DNA from: Nonomuraea roseoviolacea subsp. carminata
GTDB taxonomy: Bacteria; Actinomycetota; Actinomycetes; Streptosporangiales; Streptosporangiaceae
Direction of reading: 5' to 3'
Assembly (NCBI RefSeq): GCF_024172185.1
Contig: NZ_JAMZEC010000001.1
Location: forward strand, 620,001 to 684,000
DNA: 64,000 nucleotides
How positions within the stretch are numbered: position 1 is the stretch's first letter; every line of letters starts with the position of its first letter. Below are positions 35,122-44,762 of the stretch, piece after piece. Below the pieces are notes generated by a model. It was not told where the DNA came from. It worked only from the letters and a program-made list of their open reading frames with translations, and ran no database searches. Made by a program: the position numbers and the translations under genes.

Positions 35122-36090
35122 TCAGCCCGCGGCGGGGGCCCCGGCGGGATCCGGCTCGGGCACGGGGAAGCAGGGGGGCCGCGGCGCCCGTACCGGGAAG
35201 AAGCGGAGCAGCACCACCGCCGTCACGGCCAGCACCGCCCACCCGGCCAGCCCCGTGAGCCCGGCCACGACCGGGTCGGGCGGCGCGGCCGCGTCGCCGA
35301 GCAGCAGCACGACGCCCGTCACCGCGTTCACCGAGCCGTGGGCCACCACGGCGGGCCACACGCTGCCCGAGCGCAGCCGCAACCACCCGAACACCACCCC
35401 GGCCGGCACGCAGAACCCCACGAAGTAGAGCGCGGCCCAGGGGCCGAGGCGGGCGTAGTTGTAGCCGAGCAGCGTGAGCGGGGCGTGCCAGAGGCCCCAG
35501 ACGACGCCGGAGAGCGCCAGCCCGGCGACCGTGCCCCGCGCGGCCACGAGCCGGGGCGCCAGCCAGCCGCGCCAGCCCCACTCCTCGCCCAGCGACGGCA
35601 CCGCGTTGAGCAGCGGGCCGGCCAGCGTGGCGATCAGGATCTGGATGACCACCACCGTGGACAGCCCGCCGGGCACCTGCGCGCCCTGCGCCCGCAGCCC
35701 CTGCTGGAACAGGCTGAACCGGGTCAGGTCCAGCGAGACCAGCCCGAGGGCGACGCTCAGCGCGATCGACGCCGCGACGAGCAGCGGCACGCCGAACCAG
35801 GCGAGCAGCACCAGCAGGACGGTGCGGCCGGGCCGCTCCCCCAGCGTCAGCCCGGTCTCCCGGGCGAACCGGCGGAACGGCGGCCGCCCCACCGCCTCGC
35901 CCGTGCCGGAGCCCGCGGCGCGGCCCGTCAGCAGCCACGCCGCCAGCACCCCCACGCTGGGCGTGAACATCATCAGCATCCCCGACACCTGCGTCATGGG
36001 CGAGCCGAGGCCGCCCGCCAGCCACACCGGCAGCGCCGCCACCCACGCCAGCCCGAACGCCACGACCAGGAACACCGGCAGGGGCCTCAT
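35122..36090 (-). CDS. CPBP-family intramembrane metalloprotease (Abi)
   Basis: A 322-residue membrane protein of the CPBP/Abi family (glutamic intramembrane protease type). The motifs are EEWGWRGWL (EExxxR), GLWHAPL and AHGSVNA, supplying the catalytic Glu and metal/His residues. About eight helices. ATG at 36090 overlaps the upstream DUF1648 gene by 4 nt; third gene of a GntR-controlled operon. Substrate unknown. Confidence 0.92.
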   Translation of the reverse strand: MRPLPVFLVVAFGLAWVAALPVWLAGGLGSPMTQVSGMLMMFTPSVGVLAAWLLTGRAAGSGTGEAVGRPPFRRFARETGLTLGERPGRTVLLVLLAWFGVPLLVAASIALSVALGLVSLDLTRFSLFQQGLRAQGAQVPGGLSTVVVIQILIATLAGPLLNAVPSLGEEWGWRGWLAPRLVAARGTVAGLALSGVVWGLWHAPLTLLGYNYARLGPWAALYFVGFCVPAGVVFGWLRLRSGSVWPAVVAHGSVNAVTGVVLLLGDAAAPPDPVVAGLTGLAGWAVLAVTAVVLLRFFPVRAPRPPCFPVPEPDPAGAPAAG

Positions 36091-37085
36091 GCGCCCACCC
36101 GCTCCGCGAGCAGGGCGTTGATCAGGGACGCGGCGCGCTCGGCGTCGTCCACGCTCACCGCGAGACGCCCGCCCGATCGGTAGCGGACCACGAGGCACTC
36201 CCCGCCCCGCAGCATGATGGTGGCGTCGCCCGGCAGGCCGCGGAAGCCCCACCCGCCGACCTCGACGGGGCTGCGCGTCTCGGTCCACGCCCGCTCGACG
36301 CGGTCCAGGCGGATCCTGCGCACCGGCCAGCCGAACGGCCCGAACCCGATCGCGAGCCCGTCCTCGGTGACCCGGGCCGTGAGCGAAGAGGTGAACAGGC
36401 CGGCGGCCAGCACGATCACCAGCCCGGGAAGCGCCGAGGCCGCGGTCTCGTCCCCGGCCAGCCCGAGCGTCCACAGCAGGCCGAGCAGGCCCAGCCCGGC
36501 CCCCGCCGCGGCGGTCACCGCGGACAGCCACCGGTTGCCGGCGCGGCCGACCCACACGGCGCGCTGCCCCGGCCGCAGCCGCAGCTCCGGAGGCACGGAA
36601 GCCGCGCCGCCGGGCTCGTCCGCCCCGCCGCGGCGCAGGCGGGCGGCCAGCAGCGCCGCCGCCACGGCCGTGGCGAGCACCGCGGCCGCCTGCCAGCCGG
36701 GCAGGCGCGCCTCGGTCCAGGAGGGGGCGTCAAGGTTCGCCAGCAGGGTGGTGGCGCCCATGCCGAGGAAGAGCGCGGAGGAGCCCGCCAGGGCGCCCCA
36801 CCAGCCGGCGCGGGCCCGGCGTCGCCCGGAGACGGCCGGGACCATCACGAGGAGCGTCACCCAGACGGCGGCCCAGAGCGCCACGTCCGTCGTCGCGGAC
36901 GCCGCGAGCGGCATCGACCGGTCAGGACCCAGGCCGAGACCCCAGTGGACGGCGATCGGGTCGGGCAGCCGGTCGCGCAGGACGAGCGGTCCCGCGGCGA
37001 GGACGGCCGAGACCGTGAGGCCCCACAGCGCGGCGGTCCGACGTGAGGGCGTCGCGAGGGCCGGGGTCGTCGTGCCGGGGTTCAT
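36087..37085 (-). CDS. DUF1648-domain membrane protein
   Basis: A 332-residue membrane protein with an N-terminal DUF1648-like segment (LPDPIAVHWGLGLGPDRSM), about six helices, and a C-terminal PH-like soluble part (VTEDGLAIGFGPFGWPVRRIRLDRVERAW). Similar proteins occur in YtrA-type operons of Gram-positive bacteria. Coupled by ATGA overlaps to the GntR gene before it and the CPBP gene after it. Role unknown, probably envelope related. Confidence 0.82.
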   Translation of the reverse strand: MNPGTTTPALATPSRRTAALWGLTVSAVLAAGPLVLRDRLPDPIAVHWGLGLGPDRSMPLAASATTDVALWAAVWVTLLVMVPAVSGRRRARAGWWGALAGSSALFLGMGATTLLANLDAPSWTEARLPGWQAAAVLATAVAAALLAARLRRGGADEPGGAASVPPELRLRPGQRAVWVGRAGNRWLSAVTAAAGAGLGLLGLLWTLGLAGDETAASALPGLVIVLAAGLFTSSLTARVTEDGLAIGFGPFGWPVRRIRLDRVERAWTETRSPVEVGGWGFRGLPGDATIMLRGGECLVVRYRSGGRLAVSVDDAERAASLINALLAERVGA

Positions 37086-37429
37086 GGCAGCTCCTTCAGG
37101 ATGGTGATGAGGTCCTCTCGGCGGTAGCCGTGCCTCTGGGCGTCCTCCAGCAGCTCGCGGGCCCGCTGGACGAGCAGGGCGCGGCCTCCGGCGACGCCGG
37201 CGACGCTGACGCCCCGCCCCCGCCGGAACTCCAGCAGCCCCTCATCGCGCAGGTCGCGCAGGGCGCGCAGCACCGTGTTGGTGTTGATGCCGAGCGCCTG
37301 GGCCAGTTCGCGGGCCGGCGGCAGCCGGTCGCCGGCCGCGTAGGAGCCCTCGCCGATGGCCCGGCGGATGGCCGCCGCCACCTGTTCGTGCAGGGGACGG
37401 ACGTCGTTGAGATCGAGCGTGAGCAGCAT
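37082..37429 (-). CDS. GntR-family regulator, YtrA type
   Basis: A 115-residue regulator with an N-terminal winged helix (PLHEQVAAAIRRAIGEGSYAAGDRLPPARELAQALGINTNTVLRALRDL) and only a short C-terminal helical part, as in YtrA. It heads a GntR-DUF1648-CPBP operon with ATGA overlap, and very likely represses its own operon through the inverted repeat covering its start codon. Confidence 0.92.
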   Translation of the reverse strand: MLLTLDLNDVRPLHEQVAAAIRRAIGEGSYAAGDRLPPARELAQALGINTNTVLRALRDLRDEGLLEFRRGRGVSVAGVAGGRALLVQRARELLEDAQRHGYRREDLITILKELP

Positions 37430-37452
37430 GGTGCCAATAACACTAGCACCAT
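37428..37452 (-). promoter_or_regulatory. Inverted repeat over the GntR start codon
   Basis: ATGGTGC-N11-GCACCAT (7-bp perfect arms). One arm covers the gntR start codon, the other sits 17 bp upstream. This suits autoregulation by the encoded YtrA-type protein, perhaps from a leaderless transcript. Confidence 0.55.
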
Positions 37453-37525
37453 TCCATCAACCGGCCATTGGTAGGATGAACCCCTGTTTGTGAGTACCTC
37501 GTAACCCTCGATAGAGTCGGTTTAC

Positions 37526-39007
37526 GTGACCACTGTGCGGCTGAACTCAGCAGATCCAGTCTCTTTCGACACCGACGCGCTGATCGTCGGGTTCCGGTCC
37601 GGCCCCGAGGCCCCCCTCCCCGTCACGGGCGCGCAGGCGCTCGACGCCGCCTTCGGGGGCAAGCTCGCCGCCTCCCTCACCGCAGCCGGGTTCGCCGGCA
37701 AGCCGGGCGAGATCGCCAAGGTGCCCACCTTCGGCGCCATCAGCGCCCCGCTGCTGGTCGCGGTCGGTCTGGGCGACAAGAGCGACGCCGAGACGCTGCG
37801 CCGCGCGGCCGGGGCCGCCGCCCGCTCCCTCGCCGGCACCGCCCGCGCCGCGATCGCGCTGCCCGCCGAGTCCGCCGCCGACGCCGAGGCCGTCGCCCTC
37901 GGCGCCCTGCTCGGCGCGTACGGCTTCAGCCGCTACCGCACCGGCGGCGACGCCAAGGACCCCGTGGCCGAGCTGGACGTGCTCTCGCCGCTCGGCGGCG
38001 AGGAGGGCGCCCGGATCACCGAGCGGGTCACCGCGCTCGCCGAGTCGGTGTCGCTCGTGCGCGACCTGGTCAACACCCCGCCCTCCGACCTCTGGCCGGC
38101 CAAGTTCGCCGAGATCGCCGAGCAGGCCGCCGCCGAGACCGGCCTGTCGATCGAGGTGCTCGACGAGAAGCAGCTCAAGGACGGCGGCTACGGCGGCCTC
38201 ATCGGCGTCGGCCAGGGCTCGGCCAACCCGCCCCGGCTCGTCCGCCTGTCCTACACCCACCCCGAGGCCGCCAAGACGCTGGCCTTCGTCGGCAAGGGCA
38301 TCACCTTCGACTCCGGCGGCCTGTCGCTCAAGCCGTCCGCGTCCATGGACTGGATGAAGTCCGACATGGGAGGCGCGGCCGCCGTCTTCGGCGCGCTGCT
38401 CGGCATCGCCCGCCTCGGCGTCCCGGTCAACGCCGTCGGCTACCTCTGCCTGGCCGAGAACCTGCCGAGCGGCACCGCGCAGCGCCCCTCCGACGTCATC
38501 CACAGCTACAGCGGCAAGACCGTCGAGGTGCTCGACACCGACGCCGAGGGCCGCCTGGTGCTCATGGACGGCATCGCCCGCGCCGCCGAGGACTCCCCCG
38601 ACCTGATCGTCGACGTGGCCACCCTCACCGGCGCGCAGATCGTCGCCCTGGGCTGGCGCACCGCCGGCGTCATGTCCAACGACGACGCCGTCAGGGAGCT
38701 CGTCGTCGAGGCCGCGACGGCCGCCGGCGAGGGCGCCTGGGGCATGCCGCTGCCCGAGGAGCTGCGCAAGGGCCTCGACTCGCCGATCGCCGACCTCGCC
38801 AACCTCCACCCCGAGCGCTGGGGCGGCATGCTGACCGCGGCCATCTTCCTCAAGGAGTTCGTGCCCGACGGCGTGCGCTGGGCGCACATCGACATGGCCG
38901 GCCCCGCCTTCAACAAGGGCGAGCCGTACGGCTACATCCCCAAGGGCGGCACGGGCGCCATCACCCGCACCCTGATCGGACTCGCCGAGCGGCACGCGAG
39001 CATCTGA
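37526..39007 (+). CDS. pepA: Leucyl aminopeptidase (M17)
   Basis: A 493-residue cytosolic dimetal aminopeptidase that removes N-terminal residues. The metal-site signature is DTDAEGRLVL (usually NTDAEGRL; here Asp replaces Asn), with GKGITFDSGGLSLKP and KSDMGGAA supplying the lysine and further ligands. Length and domains match the PepA family. GTG start at 37526. It precedes lpdA by 51 bp on the same strand. Confidence 0.96.
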   Translation: MTTVRLNSADPVSFDTDALIVGFRSGPEAPLPVTGAQALDAAFGGKLAASLTAAGFAGKPGEIAKVPTFGAISAPLLVAVGLGDKSDAETLRRAAGAAARSLAGTARAAIALPAESAADAEAVALGALLGAYGFSRYRTGGDAKDPVAELDVLSPLGGEEGARITERVTALAESVSLVRDLVNTPPSDLWPAKFAEIAEQAAAETGLSIEVLDEKQLKDGGYGGLIGVGQGSANPPRLVRLSYTHPEAAKTLAFVGKGITFDSGGLSLKPSASMDWMKSDMGGAAAVFGALLGIARLGVPVNAVGYLCLAENLPSGTAQRPSDVIHSYSGKTVEVLDTDAEGRLVLMDGIARAAEDSPDLIVDVATLTGAQIVALGWRTAGVMSNDDAVRELVVEAATAAGEGAWGMPLPEELRKGLDSPIADLANLHPERWGGMLTAAIFLKEFVPDGVRWAHIDMAGPAFNKGEPYGYIPKGGTGAITRTLIGLAERHASI

Positions 39008-39058
39008 AACAAATGAAAAGATGACGGCATCACGAACACCCCGACAAGGAGCCTTCCT

Positions 39059-40423
39059 GTGGCCTACGACATCGTCGTCCTAGGTGGCGGCAGCGGCGGC
39101 TATGCCTGCGCGCTGAGGGCTGCCGAGCTGGGCAAGTCCGTCGCTCTGATCGAGAAGGACAAGATCGGCGGCACCTGCCTCCACCGGGGATGCATCCCCA
39201 CCAAGGCTCTGCTGCACTCCGCCGAGGTCGCCGACGAGACCCGCGAGAGCGAGACGTTCGGCGTCAAGGCGCGCTTCGACGGCATCGACGTCCCCGGCGT
39301 CCACGCGTTCAAGGACAAGATCGTCAATCGCGCCTGGAAGGGCGTGCAGGGCCTGCTCAAGGGCGCGGGCGTGACGATCGTCGAGGGCGAGGGCCGCCTC
39401 GTCGGGGAGCGGGCGATCCAGGTCGGCTCCGAGGTGTACGAGGGGGCCAGCGTCGTCCTCGCCACCGGCTCCGCGCCGAAGTCGCTGCCCGGTCTGGAGA
39501 TCGACGGCGAGCGGATCATCACCAGCGAGCACGTGCTGACCATGGACCATGTCCCCGCGTCCGTGGTGGTGCTGGGCGGCGGCGTGATCGGCGTCGAGCT
39601 GGCCAGCGTCTACCGCTCGTTCGGCGCCGAGGTGACGATCGTCGAGGCGCTGCCGCACCTGCTGCCCACCGAGGAGGAGTCCAGCTCCAAGCTGCTGGAG
39701 CGGGCCTTCCGCCGCCGCGGCATCAAGTACGAGCTCGGCGTCTTCTTCGACAGCGCCAAGACCACCGACACGGGCGTCGTGGTCACCCTGGCCAACGGCA
39801 AGACGCTCGACGCCGAGGTGCTGCTCGTCGCGGTCGGCCGCGGCGCGGTGTCGGCCGGCATGGGCTTCGAGGAGGCCGGCATCGCGATCGAGCGCGGCGC
39901 CGTCGTCGTCGACGAGCACTGCCGCACCTCGGTCCCCGGCGTCTACGCGATCGGCGACCTCATCCCCACCCTGCAGCTGGCGCACGCCGGCTTCGCCGAG
40001 GGCATCATGGTCGCCGAGCACATCGCCGGGCTCAACCCGCCGCCCATCGACTACGCCGGCGTCCCCCGCATCACGTACTCCGACCCCGAGGTCGCCTCGG
40101 TCGGCATCACGTCCGCGCAGGCCGCCGAGCGCGGCATCGAGATCGTGGAGCAGGTCTACGACCTCGCGGGCAACCCGAAGAGCCAGATTCTCGGCACCGC
40201 TGGGGCGGTCAAGGTCATCGCCCAGAAGGACGGGCCCGTCGTCGGCGTCCACATGGTGGGCCGCCGCATCGGCGAGCTCGTGACCGAGGGTCAGCTGATC
40301 TACAACTGGGAGGCGCTGCCCGCAGAGGTCGCCCAGCTCATCCACGCACACCCGACCCAGTCCGAGGCCATGGGTGAGGCGATGCTGGCACTGGCCGGCA
40401 AGCCGCTGCACGTACACAACTAG
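39059..40423 (+). CDS. lpdA: Dihydrolipoyl dehydrogenase (E3)
   Basis: A 454-residue FAD enzyme that reoxidises dihydrolipoyl groups of the 2-oxoacid dehydrogenases. FAD motif [10 protein letters not shown], redox disulfide [16 protein letters not shown] motif [13 protein letters not shown]-2 YAIGD, and the C-terminal catalytic HAHPTQSE are all present. GTG start with AAGGAG before it. Followed 34 bp later by sucB. Confidence 0.97.
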   Translation: MAYDIVVLGGGSGGYACALRAAELGKSVALIEKDKIGGTCLHRGCIPTKALLHSAEVADETRESETFGVKARFDGIDVPGVHAFKDKIVNRAWKGVQGLLKGAGVTIVEGEGRLVGERAIQVGSEVYEGASVVLATGSAPKSLPGLEIDGERIITSEHVLTMDHVPASVVVLGGGVIGVELASVYRSFGAEVTIVEALPHLLPTEEESSSKLLERAFRRRGIKYELGVFFDSAKTTDTGVVVTLANGKTLDAEVLLVAVGRGAVSAGMGFEEAGIAIERGAVVVDEHCRTSVPGVYAIGDLIPTLQLAHAGFAEGIMVAEHIAGLNPPPIDYAGVPRITYSDPEVASVGITSAQAAERGIEIVEQVYDLAGNPKSQILGTAGAVKVIAQKDGPVVGVHMVGRRIGELVTEGQLIYNWEALPAEVAQLIHAHPTQSEAMGEAMLALAGKPLHVHN

Positions 40424-40457
40424 TCCAGCCCTCATCAGAACGCGAGAGAAGATAACG

Positions 40458-41927
40458 ATGCCGGTCTCCGTACAGATGCCCCAGCTCGGCGAGAGCGTCA
40501 CCGAGGGCACGGTCACCCGTTGGCTGAAGAAGGAGGGCGAGCGCGTCGAGGCCGACGAGCCGCTCCTCGAGGTGTCCACCGACAAGGTCGACACCGAGAT
40601 CCCGTCGCCGTCCGCGGGTGTCATCACCAAGATCGTCGTCGCGGAGGACGAGACCGTCGAGGTCGGCGCCGAGCTGGCCATCATCGACGAGAACGGCCAG
40701 GCGGGCGGCGCCGCGCCCGCGCAGGAGGAGGCTCCGGCCCCCGCCGCGCAGCCCGAGCCGGAGCCCGCCCCGGCCTCGTCGATCCCGCAGCCCGCGCCCG
40801 CCCAGCAGGCCCCGCCGCAGCCGGCTCCGGCTCCGGCTCCGCAGGCCCAGCAGGCGCCGCCGGCTCCGGCGCCCGCCCCGGCTCCCGCTCCGGCCCCCGC
40901 GCCCGCCCCGGCTCCGCAGGCGCAGGCCCCGGCCGAGCAGGCCGCGCCGTCCGGGGAGAGCCCGTACGTGACGCCGCTGGTGCGCAAGCTCGCCAACGAG
41001 CACGGCGTCGACCTGGAGTCGGTCACCGGCACCGGCGTCGGCGGCCGCATCCGCAAGCAGGACGTGCTGGAGGCCGCCAAGGCGCAGCGCGAGCAGGCCG
41101 CCCCGGCCGCGGCCCAGCCGGCCGCCGCCGCTCCGGCGCCCGCCGCGCAGGCCCCGGCCGCGCAGGTCAGCGCGGCTCCCGAGCCGGTCGAGGTCGACAC
41201 CACGCTGCGCGGCCGCACCGAGAAGATGTCGCGCCTGCGGCAGACCATGTCCAAGCGGCTGGTCGAGTCGCTGCAGACGGCGGCCCAGCTCACCACGGTC
41301 GTCGAGGTCGACGTCACGAAGATCGCGCGGCTGCGCGACCAGGCCAAGGCGGAGTTCCTGCGCCGCGAGGGCGTCAAGCTGTCGTTCATGCCGTTCTTCG
41401 AGATGGCCGCGATCGAGGCGCTCAAGCAGCACCCCAAGCTCAACGCGACGATCAACAACGAGACCATGGAGGTCACGTACTTCGACGTCGAGCACCTGGG
41501 CATCGCGGTCGACACCGAGCGCGGCCTGATCGCGGCGGTCATCAAGAACGCCGGCGACCTCAACCTCGCCGGGCTGGCCCGCAAGACGGCCGACCTGGCC
41601 GAGCGCACCCGCGCCAACAAGGTGACGCCCGACGAGATCACCGGCGGCACGTTCACGCTGACCAACACCGGCAGCCGCGGCGCCCTGTTCGACACGCCGA
41701 TCCTCAACCAGCCGCAGGTCGGCATGCTGGGCACCGGCGCCGTCGTCAAGCGTCCCGTGGTGGTCGACACGCCGGAGGGCGAGGTCATCGCGGTCCGCTC
41801 GATGGTGTACCTGGCGCTGACGTACGACCACCGCCTGGTCGACGGTGCCGACGCGGCGCGCTTCCTCACGACGGTCAAGCGCCGCCTCGAGGAAGGTCGC
41901 TTCGAGGCGCAGCTCGGCCTTGCGTGA
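40458..41927 (+). CDS. sucB: Dihydrolipoamide acyltransferase (E2)
   Basis: A 489-residue E2. A single lipoyl domain (1-78) has the lipoyl-lysine K43 in [13 protein letters not shown] long Pro/Ala linker (about 85-165, rich in AP dipeptides) leads to the E1/E3-binding domain (about 168-207, [17 protein letters not shown]) and then a second Ala/Pro linker. The acyltransferase domain (from about 245) has DHRLVDG with His458. Actinobacterial genes of this type are named sucB or dlaT and often serve pyruvate dehydrogenase, since Kgd/SucA carries its own E2 domain. ATG at 40458. Confidence 0.95.
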   Translation: MPVSVQMPQLGESVTEGTVTRWLKKEGERVEADEPLLEVSTDKVDTEIPSPSAGVITKIVVAEDETVEVGAELAIIDENGQAGGAAPAQEEAPAPAAQPEPEPAPASSIPQPAPAQQAPPQPAPAPAPQAQQAPPAPAPAPAPAPAPAPAPAPQAQAPAEQAAPSGESPYVTPLVRKLANEHGVDLESVTGTGVGGRIRKQDVLEAAKAQREQAAPAAAQPAAAAPAPAAQAPAAQVSAAPEPVEVDTTLRGRTEKMSRLRQTMSKRLVESLQTAAQLTTVVEVDVTKIARLRDQAKAEFLRREGVKLSFMPFFEMAAIEALKQHPKLNATINNETMEVTYFDVEHLGIAVDTERGLIAAVIKNAGDLNLAGLARKTADLAERTRANKVTPDEITGGTFTLTNTGSRGALFDTPILNQPQVGMLGTGAVVKRPVVVDTPEGEVIAVRSMVYLALTYDHRLVDGADAARFLTTVKRRLEEGRFEAQLGLA

Positions 41928-41939
41928 TCTGTGAATAGT

Positions 41940-41968
41940 GGCCCGGACGGATTCCCTCCGTCCGGGCC
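41940..41968 (+). terminator. Intrinsic terminator after sucB
   Basis: A perfect 12-bp stem (ggcccggacgga / tccgtccgggcc) with a 5-nt loop, followed by gcttttcgtt, so a short U-tract. It is 12 bp after the sucB stop. Confidence 0.9.
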
Positions 41969-42210
41969 GCTTTTCGTTCTCGGGGTCACGGCGCAGCCAA
42001 GCCGGCCGCCACCCGCCGTACGGGGCTCAGGGCCTCCAGGAAGACGGCCTCTGACCGGATGGTGGCGGGGCGCCGTGACGCCGCACCCTTGACCGTCACC
42101 GTGGTCGACCCCGCCGGCCGTCCCACCCCCGTAAGACGGCCACACTCAGGGGCGGTGTGGCGTCGGCGTGCTCGGGGGCGATTCGCGACAGCGCGGCGTA
42201 GGCTGGGCTG

Positions 42211-43104
42211 GTGGTGATCATCGTGACCGGGGCGTCCGGGTTGCTGGGGAGTGCGCTGGCGGAGGCTCTGCGCGGGCGTGGCGATCGGGTCGTCGCGCTG
42301 GTGCGCCGGCCGCCCCAGGGGCCCGACGAGAGGTTCTGGGACCCCGGGGAAGGCGTGCTGGAGCCCGCCGCCCTGGAGGACGCCGGCGCGGTGGTCCACC
42401 TGGCCGGGGCGCCCGTCGGCGACCGGCGCTGGAGCCCCGCCTACAAGCGCGAGCTGATCCGCAGCCGGGTCCTGGGCACCCGGACCCTCGTGCGCGCCCT
42501 GGGAGAGCTGTCACGGCCTCCTGAGGCCCTGCTGTCGGCGTCCGGGGTGGACTTCTACGGCGACACGGGAGACCGGCCGGTCGACGAGAGCGCGGGCCGG
42601 GGCGAGGGGTTCCTGGCGGAGCTGTGCGTCCGGTGGGAGAAGGAGGCCCGGGAGGCCGAGGCGCTGGGGATGCGGACGGCGCAGTTGCGCACCAGCATCG
42701 CGCTGAGCCGGCGGGGCGGGGCGCTCGGCCGGATGCTGCCGATCTTCAAGGCGGGGCTGGGGGCGCCCCTCGGTTCGGGCCGGCAGTACTGGTCGTGGAT
42801 CTCCGAGCAGGACTGGGTGGGCGCGGTCCTGCACGCGCTGGACCGTCCGGAGGTGTCCGGCCCGGTCAACCTCGGCTCGCCGGGGCCGGTGACCAACGAG
42901 GAGTTCACCCGCGCGCTGGGCAAGGCGCTGGGCAAGGGCACGGTGCCGATGCCGGTGCCGGCGTTCGCGCTGGGGCTGGGGCTCGGCGAGTTCGCGAAGG
43001 AGGCGCTGCTGCCCAGCCATCGGCTCGTGCCGCGCAAGCTGGAGGACACCGGGTACCGCTTCGCCCATACCCGTCTCGACGAGGCGCTGCGCGCCGTACT
43101 CTAA
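42211..43104 (+). CDS. TIGR01777-type epimerase (YfcH/SDR39 family)
   Basis: A 297-residue NAD(P)-binding extended SDR-like protein. The Rossmann motif is VTGASGLLGSAL (TGxxGxxG), followed by HLAGAPVGDRRWSPAYK and SASGVDFYGD (with Tyr), then a C-terminal DUF1731 domain (LLPSHRLVPRKLEDTGYRF). The family is widespread and its substrate is unknown. GTG start; 283 bp of gene-free sequence with the sucB terminator lies upstream. Confidence 0.92.
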   Translation: MVIIVTGASGLLGSALAEALRGRGDRVVALVRRPPQGPDERFWDPGEGVLEPAALEDAGAVVHLAGAPVGDRRWSPAYKRELIRSRVLGTRTLVRALGELSRPPEALLSASGVDFYGDTGDRPVDESAGRGEGFLAELCVRWEKEAREAEALGMRTAQLRTSIALSRRGGALGRMLPIFKAGLGAPLGSGRQYWSWISEQDWVGAVLHALDRPEVSGPVNLGSPGPVTNEEFTRALGKALGKGTVPMPVPAFALGLGLGEFAKEALLPSHRLVPRKLEDTGYRFAHTRLDEALRAVL

Positions 43105-43230
43105 GGTGCTGTTCGCCCCTCACCAGCGGATCCGCGCGAGCGGCCCGCGCCGCAGGACCGGCGCGGGCGGGCCCGGGCCGCCGGGGCGAGGGGCCGTCGA
43201 ACGTGTGAACCGGATCGGGGAGGCACCGGC

Positions 43231-43968
43231 ATGAGCAGGTCAGGGCAGTCGCACATCCTTGCCATCGGCGGCGGGTCGTTCGTGCCCACCGAGCGTCACG
43301 GCTTCCTGAAGGCGAGCCCTCTGCTGCGCTACGCCCTCGACCTGACCGGCCAGGACCGGCCGCGCCTCGGGCTGCTGGCCACCGCGACGGGCGACGACTC
43401 CGACTGGCTGCTGAAGATGTACGGGGCGTTCGCCGGGTGGGACGTCGAGGTCAGCCACCTGACCGTCTTCCCGATGCCCAACGTCGCCGACCCGCGCGCG
43501 TGGATCCTGGAGCAGGACGTGATCTACGTCAGCGGCGGCAGCGCGGCCAACCTGGCGGCGCTGTGGCGCCTGCACGGGCTGGACGAGGCGTTCGCGGAGG
43601 CGTGGCGGGCCGGGGTGGTGCTGTCCGGGCAGAGCGCGGGCGCGCTGTGCTGGCACGTCGGCGGCAACACCGACTCCTTCGGCCCCGAGCTGCGGGTGTG
43701 GGCCGACGGCCTGGGCCTGCTGCCCTACTCGTGCGGGGTCCACTACGACTCCGACCCGCAGCGGCGCGCGCTGCTGCAGCGGTCGGTGGCCGAGGGCGAG
43801 CTGCCCGCCGGCTACGCCGCCGACGAGGGCGTGGGCCTGCACTACGTGGGCACCGAGTTCATCCAGGCGGTCAGCACGCGGCCCGACGGCTACGCCTACC
43901 GGGTCGAGCACGACGGCGACGGCGGCGTGAAGGAGTTCAGGATCGAGCCGCGCCTGCTGACCTCCTGA
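43231..43968 (+). CDS. Peptidase S51 (peptidase E-like)
   Basis: A 245-residue serine peptidase of the S51 family, related to dipeptidase E, which cleaves Asp-X dipeptides. The nucleophile elbow GQSAGALCW and the [10 protein letters not shown] oxyanion region are intact; HYDSDPQRR follows. Cytoplasmic. AGGCACCGGC precedes the ATG. Confidence 0.9.
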   Translation: MSRSGQSHILAIGGGSFVPTERHGFLKASPLLRYALDLTGQDRPRLGLLATATGDDSDWLLKMYGAFAGWDVEVSHLTVFPMPNVADPRAWILEQDVIYVSGGSAANLAALWRLHGLDEAFAEAWRAGVVLSGQSAGALCWHVGGNTDSFGPELRVWADGLGLLPYSCGVHYDSDPQRRALLQRSVAEGELPAGYAADEGVGLHYVGTEFIQAVSTRPDGYAYRVEHDGDGGVKEFRIEPRLLTS

Positions 43969-44006
43969 ATTACCCTTCAAGGGTGACGGAACGGCACAAT
44001 GGACCC

Positions 44007-44702
44007 ATGCGCCCCAGGCACGGGGTCGATGATCCCCTCGCGCTCGCCATCGTCCGCCTCGGTGTCGACGTCCCCTTCGAGCAGGCTTGGGCGCTCCAGC
44101 GCCGGGTCCACGGCAAACGGGTCGCCGGCGAGCTGACCGACACGGTGCTCCTGCTGGAGCACGCGCCCGTCTACACCGCCGGCCGCCGCGCCGCGCCGCA
44201 CGAACGCCCGGCCGACGGCACGCCGGTCGTCGACGTCGACCGGGGCGGGCGCGTCACCTGGCACGGCCCGGGCCAGCTCGTCGCGTACCCGATCGTGGCC
44301 GTCGGCGACGTGACGACGTACATCTGCCGGCTCGAGGAGGCGATGATCCAGATCTGCGCCGACTTCGGGGTGCTCGCCCGCCGCGTGAGCGGGCGGGCCG
44401 GGGTGTGGGTGTCGGGCGATCCGGGGCTCGGTCTGCCCGACCGGCAGATCGGCGCGGTCGGCATCCGGGTGACGCGCGGCGTCACCATGCACGGGTTCGC
44501 CCTCAACTGCGCCAACGACCCGCGCTGGTTCAACCGGATCGTGCCGTGCGGCGTCCCCGACGCGGGGGTCACGTCGCTGTCGGCGGAGACGGGGCGGCGG
44601 ATCGTGGTGGACGAGGTGCTGCCGATCGCCGAGAAGCGGCTGGCGGAGTCCCTGGGCATGCAGCCGTTCGACCTGCACGAAGAGGATCTTCTGCGGAGGT
44701 AG
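44007..44702 (+). CDS. lipB: Octanoyltransferase LipB with changed catalytic lysine
   Basis: A 231-residue enzyme that transfers octanoyl from ACP to lipoyl domains. The substrate-site motifs [17 protein letters not shown] and [11 protein letters not shown] and the catalytic Cys181 ([13 protein letters not shown]) are intact. The catalytic Lys, expected just before I-G-A-V/I-G (K142 in the M. tuberculosis enzyme), is Gln147 here ([11 protein letters not shown]). The gene is otherwise full length and sits near lipA, lpdA and sucB. ATG at 44007. Either activity is reduced or another residue serves. Confidence 0.92.
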   Translation: MRPRHGVDDPLALAIVRLGVDVPFEQAWALQRRVHGKRVAGELTDTVLLLEHAPVYTAGRRAAPHERPADGTPVVDVDRGGRVTWHGPGQLVAYPIVAVGDVTTYICRLEEAMIQICADFGVLARRVSGRAGVWVSGDPGLGLPDRQIGAVGIRVTRGVTMHGFALNCANDPRWFNRIVPCGVPDAGVTSLSAETGRRIVVDEVLPIAEKRLAESLGMQPFDLHEEDLLRR

Positions 44703-44762
44703 CCGCACAGAGCGCCGGGAAAGGGGCTCGCCGGGGACGGGACGGTCGTTTACGCTCGGGCC

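Noticed and set aside
40698..41170. Repetitive Ala/Pro tract in sucB as a tandem-repeat locus
   Set aside because: It is the normal flexible linker of E2 proteins; low complexity explains the repetition.
39080..42145. A 1021-codon open frame on the minus strand opposite lpdA and sucB
   Set aside because: It is the antisense of two certain genes; its Ala/Gly/Arg-rich translation has no domain and arises from GC-rich codon bias.
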